Numbered from the stretch's first letter, positions 11,203 through 23,334 are shown. The stretch: 64,000 bases of DNA from Ligustrum vulgare (GCA_963555705.1 OY743189.1:8077501-8141500), one strand, 5' to 3'. Numbers and translations: made by a program. The notes: a model not told the origin generated them from the sequence alone.

Positions 11203-12570
11203 GTTCCAAGGACTTCCCCAAGATTTCTCTGAAGGGGCTTATGTCCAAGAAGATCCCTCCTGCCCTTCGCCACGGTAGCGAGGTTGAGAGGAAACAAAAA
11301 ACAGTGCTTTCCAATCTGCAAGTGGGGGTCGCAAAATAGGTGTCTCAAGCGTCCATCGCCCAACTCGAAGGTCCTCTTCCAGATCTATAGCCACCCCCCA
11401 GTTTAATACCCGTGGGCCCTCAGCAGCTAAATTTAGGAAAGGAGGCCGAGCCTGAGAGGGCCACTGTAACGGGGAAAGGAAAGAGGTCGGGTCGCGGTGG
11501 CTCCAAGAGGGATAAGGAACCTAAAAAGGTCTTGGTTCCTGCTTCCCCGTTTGAGGATATTTTTGAGCCAATATCCAAGAACGAACTTGCTCCTTTAAAG
11601 AGGCTTAGGAGGGGCTAGGATATCAGCTCCACACCTCCGCCACCAGAGATGCAAAAATTAGAAGATGAGCCTGTCGTGTCGATTTCGGGCCTGGGTTACG
11701 ATGTGACCCCTGCGGCGGCCAAGGAGCTTAAGCAGATTAAGGCTAGTGTCCTTCCTAGGGACGTCACTTATGATCCCAGCCTGCTCGACTCCCCCAACTC
11801 TCCACCTGCTAGGGCCTCCTTGGTCGTGGAGCAATTTTGGACTGAGGGTTGGTCCGCCTTTTCTTCTAGCGCCACCCCAACCCGTAAACTACTTGCTGCC
11901 AAGGCCATTAATGCCAGAGCATTGACCCTTATAGATGAGGTTGAATCCTCGGTGGTGGATGCGCAGCGAGACAAAAAGGACGCGGAGACTGTACTTCGCC
12001 ACGCGGACAATATGCTGAAAGAGATCAACGATCTTAAAGATCAACTGTCTATGGCCCACAAGTCTTCCTCAGAGGACAGGGCCCTTTCGAAGCACCTTCA
12101 GGAGGATAATGAGAAACTAAGACATGACCTCCATGCCTCTGAGTCCACTGTGGCTACTCTGTGCAAGAAGCTTGACGACTCCAATCGCGCGCAGTCCATT
12201 ACCCGCTGAAGCTCTAGCAAAAGCAAACTTTGTGAAGGGTAAACTAGCAGCTGAAGTAGCAGAGATTACCACCAAGCTGGAGGGGGAGGTGGAAGCTCGA
12301 AAGAAGGTAGAGGAGTATTACACCTCCTTAGAGAAGCACATTGAGTCCCGGATTAAAGAAGCCTTGGAGCGCACTATTGCACCTCGGTTGGAGCAAGTCG
12401 TGGGGGCCAAAGAGTCGGAGGCGGTCCAAAATTTTAAGGAAACTTTTGAAGAGACCCCTAAGTATGAAGCTATGCAGAGGGTTTCTGGGAACATAGGGGC
12501 TAGGATGGCCTTAGAGGATGTAAAAGAGGCATTTCCTAATTTAGACATTTCTCAGATCGAGGCTTTATAA

Positions 12571-13176
12571 CCTGAGCCGCAAGATTTGGAGGAAGGCCAC
12601 CGTACTGATGATCCCACATACTCCTGTCAAATTGTACCAGGAGGAGACTCTGTAAAAGATGTCATTCAATAACTTTGTTTGTTTGTTTTTGGTTTTGTTT
12701 TGTTTTGTTTTGTTTTTTTTTTTTTTGAGACACATTTCTCCAATTTTGAAATGTAATTGAAATGTAATGATTAATCCTGAAATAATGTAATTATTCCGTT
12801 GATTCAATATTTTGATTATTTTGTGAAGTTCAACACTTGTGTGACAAAATTTTCTGGATTTGTATGACATCGTCTGTAAAAATGTGAACTCTTTGAAGGC
12901 TTTGTATTGATAGTCCCTCAGATCTAACCAGTTTAATACATTCATTTTTACTGTTTAGGTCTGACGTGATAAATATTTGATTATATTTGCGTTATAACTT
13001 TTAGCACGTGCCATCTTATCTTCTTACCATTATTAGATAAGAGAGTTGTTGCTAATGGTTTATCACCTTCAGCTAAGAAATAATGAGCGTAGTGCAGGCT
13101 TACAAGAGTCCCTTGTATATGAGGTTTAAGCATAGTACTCTGTTATTTTACTGTCGCATGTTTATTATAGGTAAAG
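12571..13176. other. Non-coding spacer between antisense ORF and integrase
   Basis: Holds a T-rich tract with TTTTG repeats (12673-12726) and AT-rich sequence. No ORF recognised. The integrase C-terminus expected here is not visible. Confidence 0.4.
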
Positions 13177-13870
13177 TTATACTTTCTTATGAATAAAATA
13201 ATTTAGGATTTTTAATATTTGAGATTCCTCATTTATCGCCTTGTCATAATGGATTTGACGAAGGGAAGGCACCCCCATTTCCACTGGGCATACCGCCTCT
13301 GATCCATACGCCATGGAGAACGGCGTTTCCCCTGTTGCGGTGTGCGTAGTAGTTCGAAGTGCCCACAACACTTTTGGGAGTTCATCTACCCATGCACCAT
13401 TCTTTGATTCTAGTTTCCTCTTTAGGGTGTTCTTTATGGTTTTGTTCATAGCTTCAACCTGCCCATTTGGTTGTGGGTGATGGAGACGAAAATAATTTGC
13501 AGATTCCCAAATCATCGCATAGTTCGTCAATACTTCTATTTTTGAACTGTTTTGCATTGTCACTAACCAACGAGTGTGGAATTCCAAACCTGCATATAAT
13601 GTTCTCCCATATGAACTTAGAAGTGTTGGCTTCAGTAATCCTCATCAAAGGCTCTGCCTCGACCAATTTGGTGAAGTAATTGATTGCAACTATTACAAAA
13701 CAGTTGTTACCAGTGCCTCGGGGCATAGGACCAATAAAATCGACCCTCCACTTCGCAAAAGGCCAGGGGCTGTTTACTACAGTCAATTCGCGATGAGGTG
13801 GATGCGGTATGGTTGCATGCCTCTGGCATTTATCGCATCTTCGGATGAAACTATGGGAATCCCTTCGCAT
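13177..13870 (-). pseudogene. Tat integrase (H2C2 tail and catalytic core)
   Basis: Minus strand: RRCDKCQRHATIPH is the end of the HHCC zinc finger. The rve core follows with WRVDFIGPMPRG (first Asp), LVSDNAKQFKN (second Asp) and PQPNGQVEAMNKTI (Glu), then ALRTTTHTATGETPFSMAYG. A frameshift near 13455-13500, between the second Asp and the Glu, splits the gene into two overlapping ORFs. Integrase inserts element cDNA. All three acidic residues are present but the frame is broken. Confidence 0.9.
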
Positions 13871-14391
13871 AGTTGGCTAAAAATATCCTTGTTTCAGGGC
13901 TTTTCGAGCCAATGATAATGCTCCAGCATGGTTGCCACAAATGACCTCGTGAATCTCTTTCATATGTACTGTCCTTCCTCCGGCCCGACGCATTGTAGCA
14001 AAGGAAAGGTGTATCTCCGTTTATAAAGCAGATCATCCAAGAGGACAAAATTTGCGGCATACCTTTGCAGTTTTCGAGCTTCTTTCGGTTCGTCTGGCAG
14101 AGTTTAATACTTTTAGTAGGCCAAAATAGGATTCATCCAAGAACCTTCTTCTTCTATTGCCAAAATGTCTGCCCCTGGTTCGATGGAAGAGATCGACAGA
14201 TGCTCAATTGGCACCATGTTGAGGAGCTAGGCATCCTTACTGCTAGCCAGTTTAGACAAAGCATCCTCATTAGAGTTCTCAATTCTGGGAATATGAAACA
14301 ATTCAATTTTTTCGAAGTGGACAGCTAAATCTTTTACTTTCCTCAATTATGCAATCATGGCTGGCTCTTTGGCAGAAAAATGTCCTTTAAA
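13871..14391 (-). pseudogene. Tat RNase H-integrase linker, degraded
   Basis: Between the second RNase H and the integrase zinc finger, minus-strand readings are short and broken (for example 13851-14060). This is the usual position of the integrase N-terminus in Tat elements; only fragments can be read. Confidence 0.5.
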
Positions 14392-15484
14392 TTAGCTTAC
14401 AACAAGCTGCGAGTCACTGTTTGCCACCACTGACTTAATTTTCAGAGCTTTTGTGAGCCTTAGTCCAGCTAGGAGTGCCTCGTATTCCGAAACATTATTC
14501 GAGGCTTTAAAGCCAAGGAGAATTGCGCTGTGCAACTTATATCCCTCTGGACTCACCAGCAGTACCCCTGCTCTGGATCTTTGTTCAGCGGAGGACCCAT
14601 CAACGAACAACTTCCACTCAAGGTTGTTATCCATGTTCTCAATCATCTCAACAACGGGTGAATGCGTGAAATCAACTATGAAATCTGCTAACGGTTGGCC
14701 CTTTATAGCTGTCCGAGGCACATAATGCAGGTCATACTGGCTAATTTCTGTCGCCCATTTCATTAATCTTCCCGATACATCCAGTGTCTGTAAGACCTGT
14801 CTCATAGGAAAATTCTTGAGTACATGGATGGAGTGTAACTGAAAGTAGGGACGGAGTTTATGAGTTGCAGTAATCAATGCTAGAGCAAGTTTCTCCATGT
14901 TTGGGTATCGTGTTTCTGCATCCAGCATGGCTTTGTTCATGTAATACACCAGAAGCTGATTCCCATTCTCCTCTCTGACCAACATTGAGCTAATAGCCTC
15001 CTTGGACACTGCTAAATACAGAGAAAGTGGTTCGCCAACCTTTGGTTTGGACAATATGGGGGCCTGTCCTAGGAATGCTTTGAACTCGGAAAAATCTTGC
15101 TCACATTCTTGTGTCCATTGAAATCGTTTTCCTCCCTTTAAGACCTTAAAAAATGGTAAGCATATGTCAGTGGGCTTGGAAACGAATCGACTTAAGGCAG
15201 AAATTCTTCCGATTAAGCTATACACTTCTTTTGGGCTCCGAGGAGAGCGCATGTTAAGTAAAGCTTTGATCTTATCCGGATTGGCTTCAATTCCTCTCCT
15301 GTTCACCATGAATCCAAGAAAATTTCCAGATGCTACCCCAAAGGTGCATTTCACAGGGTTAAGCTTCATCCGATATTTCCTCAATATATCGAAGGCATCT
15401 GATAAATGGCGGACATGTTCTGAGGCGACCATACTTTTGACCAACATGTCATCTACATATACTTCCAAGTTTAAAAATCTAGAA
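14392..15484 (-). pseudogene. Tat RT (C-terminal half) and dual RNase H
   Basis: Opens with NLEVYVDDMLVKS, the catalytic YVDD of gypsy RT. KCTFGVASGNFLGFMV and the thumb/connection (KIKALLNMRSPRSPKEV) follow. The gypsy RNase H comes next (PLSLYLAVSKEAISSMLV, YPNMEKLALALITATHKL), then a second RNase H (WKLFVDGSSAEQRSRAGVLL, NNVSEYEALLAGLRLTKAL, SDSQLVVS). That second domain marks the Tat lineage. The 358-residue ORF is continuous, but everything N-terminal of the YVDD motif is missing, replaced by an inserted LTR at 15493. Confidence 0.92.
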
Positions 15485-15492
15485 CCTAGGCG

Positions 15493-18175
15493 TGTTAACT
15501 TCCATTCACATTATATACGGAATTAATCGTTTAAAACATTTAAACTTTTCATTTTCTATTATAAAATTTTAGAAAAATTTCGGTAGAGTCTCCTCTATAA
15601 CTTGGACATAACCAACCTACAGAGGGATATCACACCTACAATATATATACAATTCTCAACCCATTTAAATCCAACATTCAACATCCAACCAAAATTCCAA
15701 AATTCAACTGCAACATTAATTCCCCAAACTCCTCAACGATAATACCTTGAAGTAAAAATTTATAAATTCCTGAAACATAGTATAAACTAATCACCGGGAA
15801 ATACCATACTTATTTTAACTAAGAACCGACAAACTAATTCAAAATGATTTATCAATTTAAAAGAATAACCAATAAAATGATTTGTGAAAACCATTGATTC
15901 GTTTCTAAAAGGAATGAAATTATGAGTACTATTTGAGTCAGCCGCCAAATGCTCTCCTCGGATCATCTAACTTTCATCACCTGAAATGTTGGGGAGGGAT
16001 TGGGGTGAGCTAAAGCTCACTAAGTAAACTTTATGCATGAAATGCATGCTTATGACATGAATGCTTTAAAAATTCTATACATGTATCCCGATTTACTTTA
16101 CTTTCCAGAACTTTCAAAATTTTCAAACTTTCACTTCATTTCCATCGTGAGCTCACTTGGTGTATCTTTTAGTCAATCAGATAATAGTGGAAAATTCTTA
16201 TTTGGAACCAGATTAACATTCACATTTCCACCGCAAAGCGGTTTAACATTCCCTTTCCCACCGCAAAGCGGTTTAACAGTCCACCGTAAAACGGTTGAAC
16301 ATTCCATCGCAAAGCGACTTAATTCGGGTATGCCGGTCCCCCGCGCCCCATTTCCCACTCCCATCTTTCATGAACTAGAAGTACACCCATTCTTTCTTAA
16401 AAACTTGGGATACATAACTTTTGAACCAAACTTGTACCTTGACACATTTCTTTCATTTAAAAACATTTGACTTCCCAATTTCGATGCCAATGCATGCTTG
16501 ATGATGCAATGACATGATAATGTGGATGCTTGAACATTCTTCCTAATAACATATACTTTCATAAAGTAAATGAAATTCATCAAAGAAAGTAAGTTGCAAA
16601 AAGTCATTTACACATTTAAATTTTAACTTCTATGAAAATAGGGGAAATTTACTTACTTGCGATCCTTAGTATTTACCGTTTCTGAATTTGCAAGTGGAAA
16701 GTCTCGGATGCCCCATGACATCAATGTACCAAGAGCCCTAATTATTCACATTCATCAATAAATATGACTTTTGACTTGAAACACATTTGAAGTTCTTTTT
16801 TTTTTTTTTTTTAATGCTAACCAAAATCCTAAGCATACCATATTCGATATGAACAATAAAATTTCACTGAACATTACAAAGTCACCTTATCCTTTTTAAT
16901 AATGACAAAACATCCAATCGAGATCAAAATCTCAAATTAATCCTAATTGTGACCTTAGAATATGACAAAAACACATAAAACCCATGTTCAAAACAAAGAA
17001 TGAATCTCAATGTACATTAGAAAGTCTTCTCATCTTTTAAATTCAAACTCGAACTCAAAATTACATAACTTAACCTAACTCTTTGCAAATCTCCCTATTA
17101 CAATTCTAGTTATTCATAATCTGAAAATTTAACCAATTAAATCCAAAATTTCATAACTCTGAAAAATCACTACCAAGACTGAGAATCAATGTAATCATTT
17201 ATATCATATTTCCAAATTTCGAAATTTACCCCTTTCTAGCTCAAAATGAAACTAAACATTTTTCGACATTTGAAAACTTACTGTGAACGACCTCACAGTT
17301 GAAATTTCAGCTAAAATTCCAATTTAAACTAACATCTCAACAAGGCAGATTAAGTTCATAAAATCTCAATCTGAAAATAGTGATGAACTTATGCACATCC
17401 ATGAACACACACATAAATACATTTATACATACATATATATAAACATTACTCAAATCTCAAAATTAACCTTTAAAATCTGAAATCTACATATTTTGAAATC
17501 TGAAAATTTGAAAATCTTAGCATATATACATACACTCAACATATATATACATCAATACGCATATATGTGTGTGCGAGTGTGTGTAGTGCGTGTGCATGTT
17601 TGGCTTGCGCTGTGTGTTTTGTGTTAGGTGTGAGCACTGCCGGGGAAAGGAACGAGGGAAGGGGAGGGTTACCGGGGTGGTGGCGCAGGAGACATCACCG
17701 GCGAAAGGGCTGAGCGACGGCGGTTGAGTGTGTGAGGTGAGAGAGACAGAGATGTGGGAGATCAAGAGAGAGAGAGGCTGAGAGTTTGATTATGATAATT
17801 TAGGTTAGGATTAAGAAGTTAATCTTTTGGAAATTTGCAAATTAGTCCCTCAAGTCTTCTCCCTTGCATAATTAATTCCATAAGTTCCATTTATTCTCCA
17901 ATTGCCAATAAAGTATCCCCCAAGTTTCAATTGAATACAATAAAATAGAAATTAGCATGCTCAAGTAATAGGACAAATAATCACATAAAATTGCACGTAA
18001 ACAATTTATAAACTTTCTAATTGGTACATTGATCGAGATGACGTCCAAGTTCTTCCAATGCAAAATAATTCAAATTATTGACATAAAAATTATCAATTTA
18101 AAATTTACAATAATATTAACATAATTATTACGTGGAATTTAAAGATGCACGTCAAGAATGAAAAGCGGTATTACA
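15493..18175 (-). repeat. Tekay/Del-like LTR (2.7 kb) nested in the Tat pol region
   Basis: On the minus strand it begins TGTAATACCGCTTTTC at 18175 and ends GTTAACA at 15493. Inside, in order on the minus strand, are a GC-rich CT/GA block (17560-17780), an array of small hairpins (16231-16317), a GTGAGCTTTAGCTCAC palindrome with a CAG acceptor-like end (about 15980-16020), and the GAGACTCTACCGAAA motif near 15580. The same order of landmarks is seen in the LTR ending at 60987. No matching target duplication was found. ORFs inside it are chance readings. Confidence 0.7.
16231..16317. repeat. Array of four 11 bp hairpins (CCGC-AAA-GCGG type)
   Basis: Units at 16231-16241, 16261-16271 (both CCGCAAAGCGG), 16284-16294 (CCGTAAAACGG) and 16307-16317 (TCGCAAAGCGA). 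The two variants differ on both stem sides so pairing is kept. Spacing is 30, 23 and 23 bp, with TTTAACATTCC-like linkers. Confidence 0.85.
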
Positions 18176-18829
18176 GCAACCATCACCGGTCATTCTTGGG
18201 TCTAGATCTACCAGATCCTCTTCCGGCGTCATTGTGACATCTTCACCCTCCGAGGGCCCTTCACTCAATCTTTCAGGGTCCAGAACAGCCTCGGTCATTG
18301 CCACGTCACTTATCATGTTTACGCTCTGGTCTTGGAACTTCCGGATAGCGTTGATGTTACAGGACCGTGTTTCAGTATGGCTCCCCCTAGCAATAGCTAT
18401 GCAACGCTCCGTTGGGAATTTCATACAAATGTATTTTGTATGAGTTATAGCCCCTAAGTCAATTAGGTCTGGCCTCCCAATTGAGCCGTGATATGAGGAG
18501 ATCTTATCCACAATTAAGAACTCCATAGGTATCCTAGAGAGAGTTGGAGCCTGCCCGACTTCTGTCATAAGGGTTATGGATCCTCTGGGAGTTATACTAT
18601 CTCCAGTGAAGCCATATATCGAATCCAGGACTGGAATGAGTGGGATACTGATCCCCATCTTGTCAAAAGTGACTCCATAAATCACATTCACCGAAGCACC
18701 GTCATCCACCAGCATCCGGGACAATCCATTCCGAGCCACCACCACCTGAATTACCAGCCCATCGTTATGCTGAAAATGTACCCCAATAGCGTCATCAAGG
18801 GTAAACGTGATAGGTTCTATCCTGGACAT
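18176..18829 (-). pseudogene. Tat aspartic protease region
   Basis: Minus reading: ITFTLDDAIGVHFQHNDGLV leads into GLSRMLVDDGASVNVIYGVT, a retropepsin flap-1 motif in which the usual D-T/S-G reads D-D-G. FTGDSITPRGSITL and FLIVDKISSYHGSIGRPDL follow, the conserved second half of plant gypsy proteases. The enzyme would cut the gag-pol polyprotein. The reading is open to the LTR insertion point at 18175, where the native sequence stops. Whether DDG is active is unclear; similar substitutions are common in Tat families. Confidence 0.85.
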
Positions 18830-20874
18830 CCCAGCAGGATGTGATAGTTCACGTTAGCGGACTCTTTGGCCTCTCTGATGTATCGTTTTTGAGATTTGTT
18901 GGTACTCCCACCTGGGTGGGGGACTCCAAATATCATGTCGATCTCGCGGATTGGCTGATCATTTGCAGGCAGAGGTGGTTCTCTTATTTTTTTATCTAGC
19001 GCCAGGGGGTTATTCTGGTCCCTGCTCCTATCCCTTTGACGACCATCAATCCTTTCTTTCGCAGGATTTTTCCATGGAGCTCGCCTATCGGTTCGATTGA
19101 ACCTTTGGTTATTTGGCCTTTGCGAGTTTCCTTTGTCAGGGACGAAGTCGCCTCCCTTCCTTCCGTTTACCTTTTGGTCTGCCAACATGTGGATTTCCCT
19201 ACAATCCTCCATTGCATGGCCATAATACCTATGGTACGCGTAGTAGGCCCCAATCATAGGTTGTTTTCCGCTTCGGCTACCTTCTATTCTTCCAGGGGCA
19301 GTGGGGGGATTCGATGCAAGTGCAATGGAGTGTAAATTGGGGATAGCCTCCGTGATCTCAGCCGCATAAGTAGACTCGATCCCTGGAAACGGACGTGGCG
19401 CACCCCCGCGGTTATTGCCAAACCCATCCTTATTGCCTCCTTTCCTTTAGTTCACTTCATTACGGTACCCAGTATGTATCTCCCTTGAGGATGATTATCC
19501 CTGGCTCTAGCCATTTCTTCTGAGACGATCTCCTCCTTCGTTAGGTCTACCAGGGCGTTGTAATCCCTTGGCTTTCTGCTTTGGACATCCCTACAAAACA
19601 TACTTGTCATGTCTAAGCCTCCTTTTAAGGAAGAGAACATTTCCACCTCGATGATGTTTTTTCAAATGTGCATTTCCTCTGTAAACCGAGCTAAATAGCT
19701 CTTCAAGGACTCCTCCCTTCCTTGCCTTAAATCCTGAATATGTTGGAGTGGGAGTTGGCCTGGTTTGGAGGAAACGAAGCTATTTTTGAAAGCTGCCTTC
19801 AAATCTCTCCAACTGTGGATGCTGCCAGGACGGAGTTTTTTATACCAGTGTATTGCACTTCCCTCAAGCATTAAAGCGAAGGCTTTGCATTTTAATGCTG
19901 GAGTGGCTCCGGCTATTTCCATACTGGAGCGATAGCTTAGGAGGTGATCGTCGGGGTCGCCTCTACCGAAATACTTCGTTATCTCTGGCATTTCAAAATC
20001 ATGGGGCACTGGGCACTTTCGAATGCCCTCCATAAAGGGGCTTATTTCCTCTTCGTCATCCAACTCATACGACGGTAATTCACTGTTCTCGGAAATAGGG
20101 TGGCTAAAGGCAATTTTGCCCACGTGGTGGCGAAACTTGGCCATACTTTGGCCTTTGAAAAGTTGCTAGGCCCCCTGAGTTCTGGAACGAGCAGCTTCTG
20201 CTCTTCTCTCCCGCCTATTTCTAGGATCATGTGTGGGGCTCAATTTTGCCGCTCCTATATCATATCTATCTTTAGGCATTTGGCTCGGTGAAAGGGCTTC
20301 TTCAACCCTTCGCTCCCGCCTATTTCTAGGTGCTTGCGCATGATGCCGACCTTGTTCAGTTCGACCTTCTCGTTTGCCCCTGAATAGTCCCCTATTTAGC
20401 TAAAAACGCTGCCGAACTTTGGGGGAGAGGCTTCTCCACTGTCAGTAGGTGGTTGACCTTGTTCTCTTGGTGCTTCATGCACTGAATCCTCTTCATTGTA
20501 AGGGACAGAGTCCACCTCAGCATACGCCTACGGGTCTTAGTAATAATACGACATAGTGGCCACGTCAGATGGTGAGTAATGTCGTTGCAAGTACTGCGGG
20601 GGCATCATGGGTTCATTTACAACGTATCCTCTAGCCATATAGGCGTACATCGCAGCGGTTTGTTCTATCTGCTGTTTTTACATTTTCAACATTTGGGCTG
20701 CCATACGCGTCTTATCTCGCAGCATGCGGCGGTTCCGGTGCCAATGTTGAGGGTTAGGTTGAGCTACTCCCTCATTTACGTCCTCATGAGGTTTCTGGGG
20801 GGGGGGGAATCCTCCTCGCTGTGTAGTTCCTCCGTATTTCTTCGAGGGTTAACATCGTTATCACTTTTATTCAT
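18830..20874 (-). pseudogene. Tat gag
   Basis: A gag start (MNKSDNDVNPRR) lies at 20874 on the minus strand. A frameshift in a C/G run at about 20800-20808 and stops near 20670 and 20530-20545 break the N-terminus. The Retrotrans_gag core (19662-20144) reads FGRGDPDDHLLSYRSSMEIA, AIHWYKKLRPGSIHSWRDL and FVSSKPGQLPLQHIQDLRQG. A downstream piece (18817-19257) carries YHRYYGHAMEDC, the degenerate zinc-binding motif of Tat gag, with a basic Arg-rich tail. Gag packages element RNA. Broken by several frame changes. Confidence 0.88.
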
Positions 20875-21085
20875 GTCTCTAGCAATTTCTGGTCTTGTCC
20901 TTTCTCTCAAGGATAGGTGAACTTCTATTTCAAAGCTTCAAGCCTTTTTCAAGGTTAGTAAACTTATATTTCAAAGTTTTAAGCCTTTTTCAAGGGGTGC
21001 TTAACTCTTTTTCCAGAGGTTACATGCCTTTGTTCACGGCCTTCAGTAGCTTTTTACCACTTGGTTTCGTGGTTAGAAGTGTGGT
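20875..21085 (-). other. Tat 5' leader
   Basis: Region between primer binding site and gag. CAAGG(A/G) direct repeats with TTTCAAAG(C/T)TT (about 20905-20990) occur; no ORF. Confidence 0.45.
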
Positions 21086-21105
21086 TTCCCACAGACGGTT
21101 CCAAA
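21086..21105 (-). other. Primer binding site of the Tat element (diverged)
   Basis: Minus strand TTTTGGAACCGTCTGTGGG directly follows the LTR end. It resembles the TGGCGCCGTCTGTGGG primer sites common in Tat elements, with CG changed to AA at one point. Confidence 0.6.
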
Positions 21106-21106
21106 A

Positions 21107-21800
21107 TGTTGACTACAAAATCTAGTTGGACCTTGAATCAACACGTCTCAGCTCCTTCCTCTTGAACACGTAGATCTCCTGCGCACTAGGACAAACGATC
21201 AGCTTGCAAAGGTAGCCGAGGTGGCTCCCTTTTGCACTCCGATGCTTAAGTCAATATTCATTCCTGACAAATACAAATTGGGTGCGAGAAATATAAGTGT
21301 GTAAAAGAGAGAAAAGGGAGTGAGAGTAAAGTATTTAGCTAGAGTCTTGAATTACCAATCTTTTTCTTGAAGGCAAGTGTGCTATATTTATAGAATGAGT
21401 AATTCCCTTAGATTGTGACACGTGTTATGCTTGACACATGTCTTTACCCCAGCCGTTGAGGAGGTAAACCACTTTCTGGGATGTAATAATTGCTACAAGC
21501 CATAGGAGTGGGGCGCCTGTCATATCCCTCATAAAGGGAACATCTTGTCAAGCCACGGTCAACTGGGGAAAGTTATGTATCTCTGACACTCTCCTTTGTC
21601 CCATCTCAGATCCATGGTGTTACTATATGGCACCTCGACTTGTTATAAACCAATTCGGACAGAGAGGGTCCAAGCGATATTCCACCTCGGCAATCGACCC
21701 AAGGAAAGACCCTAAGTTCTAGACATAGCTGGGGCCCTTTGGGCCTTTATTGGACCCCTACAGGTGATCCGTTGGGCTCATTTTGGACACGGTCTCAACA
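21107..21800 (-). repeat. 5' LTR of the Tat element
   Basis: 694 bp, TGTTGA...TCAACA, full-length homologue of 8393-9087 with scattered substitutions. Minus-strand TATA (CTATAAATAT) near 21384-21393. Confidence 0.9.
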
Positions 21801-23331
21801 CTTACCTAATGGTCAAATGTAATGTCTTAATAAGAATGATACTCCAAGGTGGAATAAACTCCTTCTGGATTTTCTCTTGAACAAAAAGACATGGTAAATT
21901 TCCTTGTGCCCCAATCATGTTAAGAGCATTAGTTAATATTGTATTCTAGCATTAATCAAAGTCAAGAGTATAATAGCTTTATAGATCCCATTGAAATTAG
22001 GTGAGAAGTACTTCTCTAAGAGAATGTTGTTTACCATATTATAGCAATTTCCTACTAAAAAAAAAGTCCCTCCATCATTCTTCAAGGGTTCCATTGAAAG
22101 AAAAAAATAGATGTTTGGGTTGTTCGCTAAAATCAAATACTAAATAATTCTGTTTTGGAGCATATTCCATGTATGTTTGTGGATCTTGAATTGTTTAATG
22201 GGACATGGTCTCATATTTTTTTCCTATTTCAATTTTTTTCTACTTAGCTAAATCTACAATGTTTATCTTACATATAGTTCAACATTTTGTTACATGAATC
22301 TCATTCTTGCCCTCTTTCTGGTGATGTACCATTTCTTGCATTCTTGTCATCAAGCATTCATCAACATTTACTAAAACATAAAATCCCAAATAAAGAAATA
22401 AATTTTTTTTTTTATTAACATCAACAAATAAAATATCAAAATTGTCTATTTAGAAGTGTGTGTGTGTGTGTGTGTGGTGGGGGGGGGGTGAAGGGGTTGA
22501 GGTCTGCCACTCATAGCACATCACATGCAACTGCTTGGCCTTAGGAAGACCAACAGTACAAATGGACCCTTATGTTTATTACTAACTCTAGAAACGTACT
22601 CCCCTTCCCTCTGGATAATAGAAGATTTTTTGGCATGTGTAATGGTCCTAAATCTTACACTTCCCATTTGGATTTATTTGAGGTATATTGTAGGCTTTTT
22701 GAAGAAAATTCTCTAGGGACATTTATTTCCATCCACCAAACATGAATAAGCATTCATCAAGAAATCAAACACTTTTAAGTCACCTTTGACACCTGCTCCA
22801 AATGTACTCTCACTACCTCTTTACTTCCACAAGCAGAAAAAACTTTTCACGAGTCAAAGTAAATCTCAAAACCAATTCCCATTTAGTCCACTTTAGTTGA
22901 GTCCAATAGTTCATACCAAACATGATCAAATAGACAATGATGTGAAGTAGTAATATGAGACAAGTTACTCACGTTTGAAGCTAAAAGGCTAGCTAAAGTG
23001 AACATCGAACAATGATGTGGTGTTCACCATGTCTGGTTACTAATGATTATCCCTAAGTCAGGTAAACCATGTCTGGAGTGCCTCAAATCTATTGTCCTTT
23101 TTATTTCGATTTAATTTCTGAATATGATTACATGACTAAGTGTCTTTTTCATTATTCTTCTTGTTCAACACCTATGGTACTGAATAAATTAGTTGATGTT
23201 TCCCCTTCTTTAAGTAGTTAATCTGTCATTTCTCACTCTTTGAGTAAATACTTATTTCAAAAAAAAAAAAAAGAAAAAGAAAAAAAAAAATACAAGATCC
23301 TTATAAGTGCATATATGTTTGCATTGAATTG

Positions 23332-23334
<3 letters not shown>

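Larger units (their letters stand above)
9709..12570 (+). pseudogene. Antisense spliced ORF of the Tat element, Transposase_28-like with coiled coil
   Basis: Runs opposite to gag-pol. A likely leader intron (9851-9968) precedes a reading with an acidic stretch (DDFDSEDEK) at 10029. After a frameshift near 10440 comes GMRISLHPFFRALLRSYNLC, resembling the 'putative gypsy type transposon' domain (Transposase_28). Introns 10885-10991 and 11127-11202 have GT-AG ends and join readings in frame (LSSR to GSTFAYLL; AM-S to SKDFPK). A long basic and coiled-coil C-terminus follows (11412-12570; many E/K heptads). Stops after FQRVI and GVAK and a frame shift near 12200 make it a pseudogene. Function of such Tat antisense genes is not established. 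Confidence 0.7.
8393..21800 (-). mobile_element. Ty3/gypsy retrotransposon, Tat lineage (13.4 kb, nested and broken)
   Basis: Two direct LTRs (8393-9087 and 21107-21800) flank minus-strand gag, protease, RT (C-terminal half), a dual RNase H and integrase. An antisense gene lies between integrase and the 3' LTR. A second archaeal-type RNase H after the first is diagnostic of the Tat lineage, and an antisense extra ORF is known in several Tat families. Flanking 5-mers (AAAAA and CTTAC) do not match, so no target duplication remains. A Tekay/Del-like LTR interrupts the pol region. Confidence 0.88.

Noticed and set aside
9709..12570. Antisense coiled-coil gene as a host gene
   Set aside because: Bounded by the Tat LTR pair, in the place where Tat elements carry an antisense ORF, and broken by stops and frameshifts.
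16033..16470. 145-codon plus-strand ORF
   Set aside because: Lies in a Tekay-like LTR and spans the hairpin array; repetitive PPQSGLT text comes from the repeats.
17517..17765. Minus-strand ORF over the GC-rich block
   Set aside because: Inside the same LTR; low-complexity His/Thr text from CA/TG repeats.
22525..22716. ORF in the 21.8-24.9 kb region as a gene
   Set aside because: Short, hydrophobic and AT-driven; no motif or neighbouring exon supports it.
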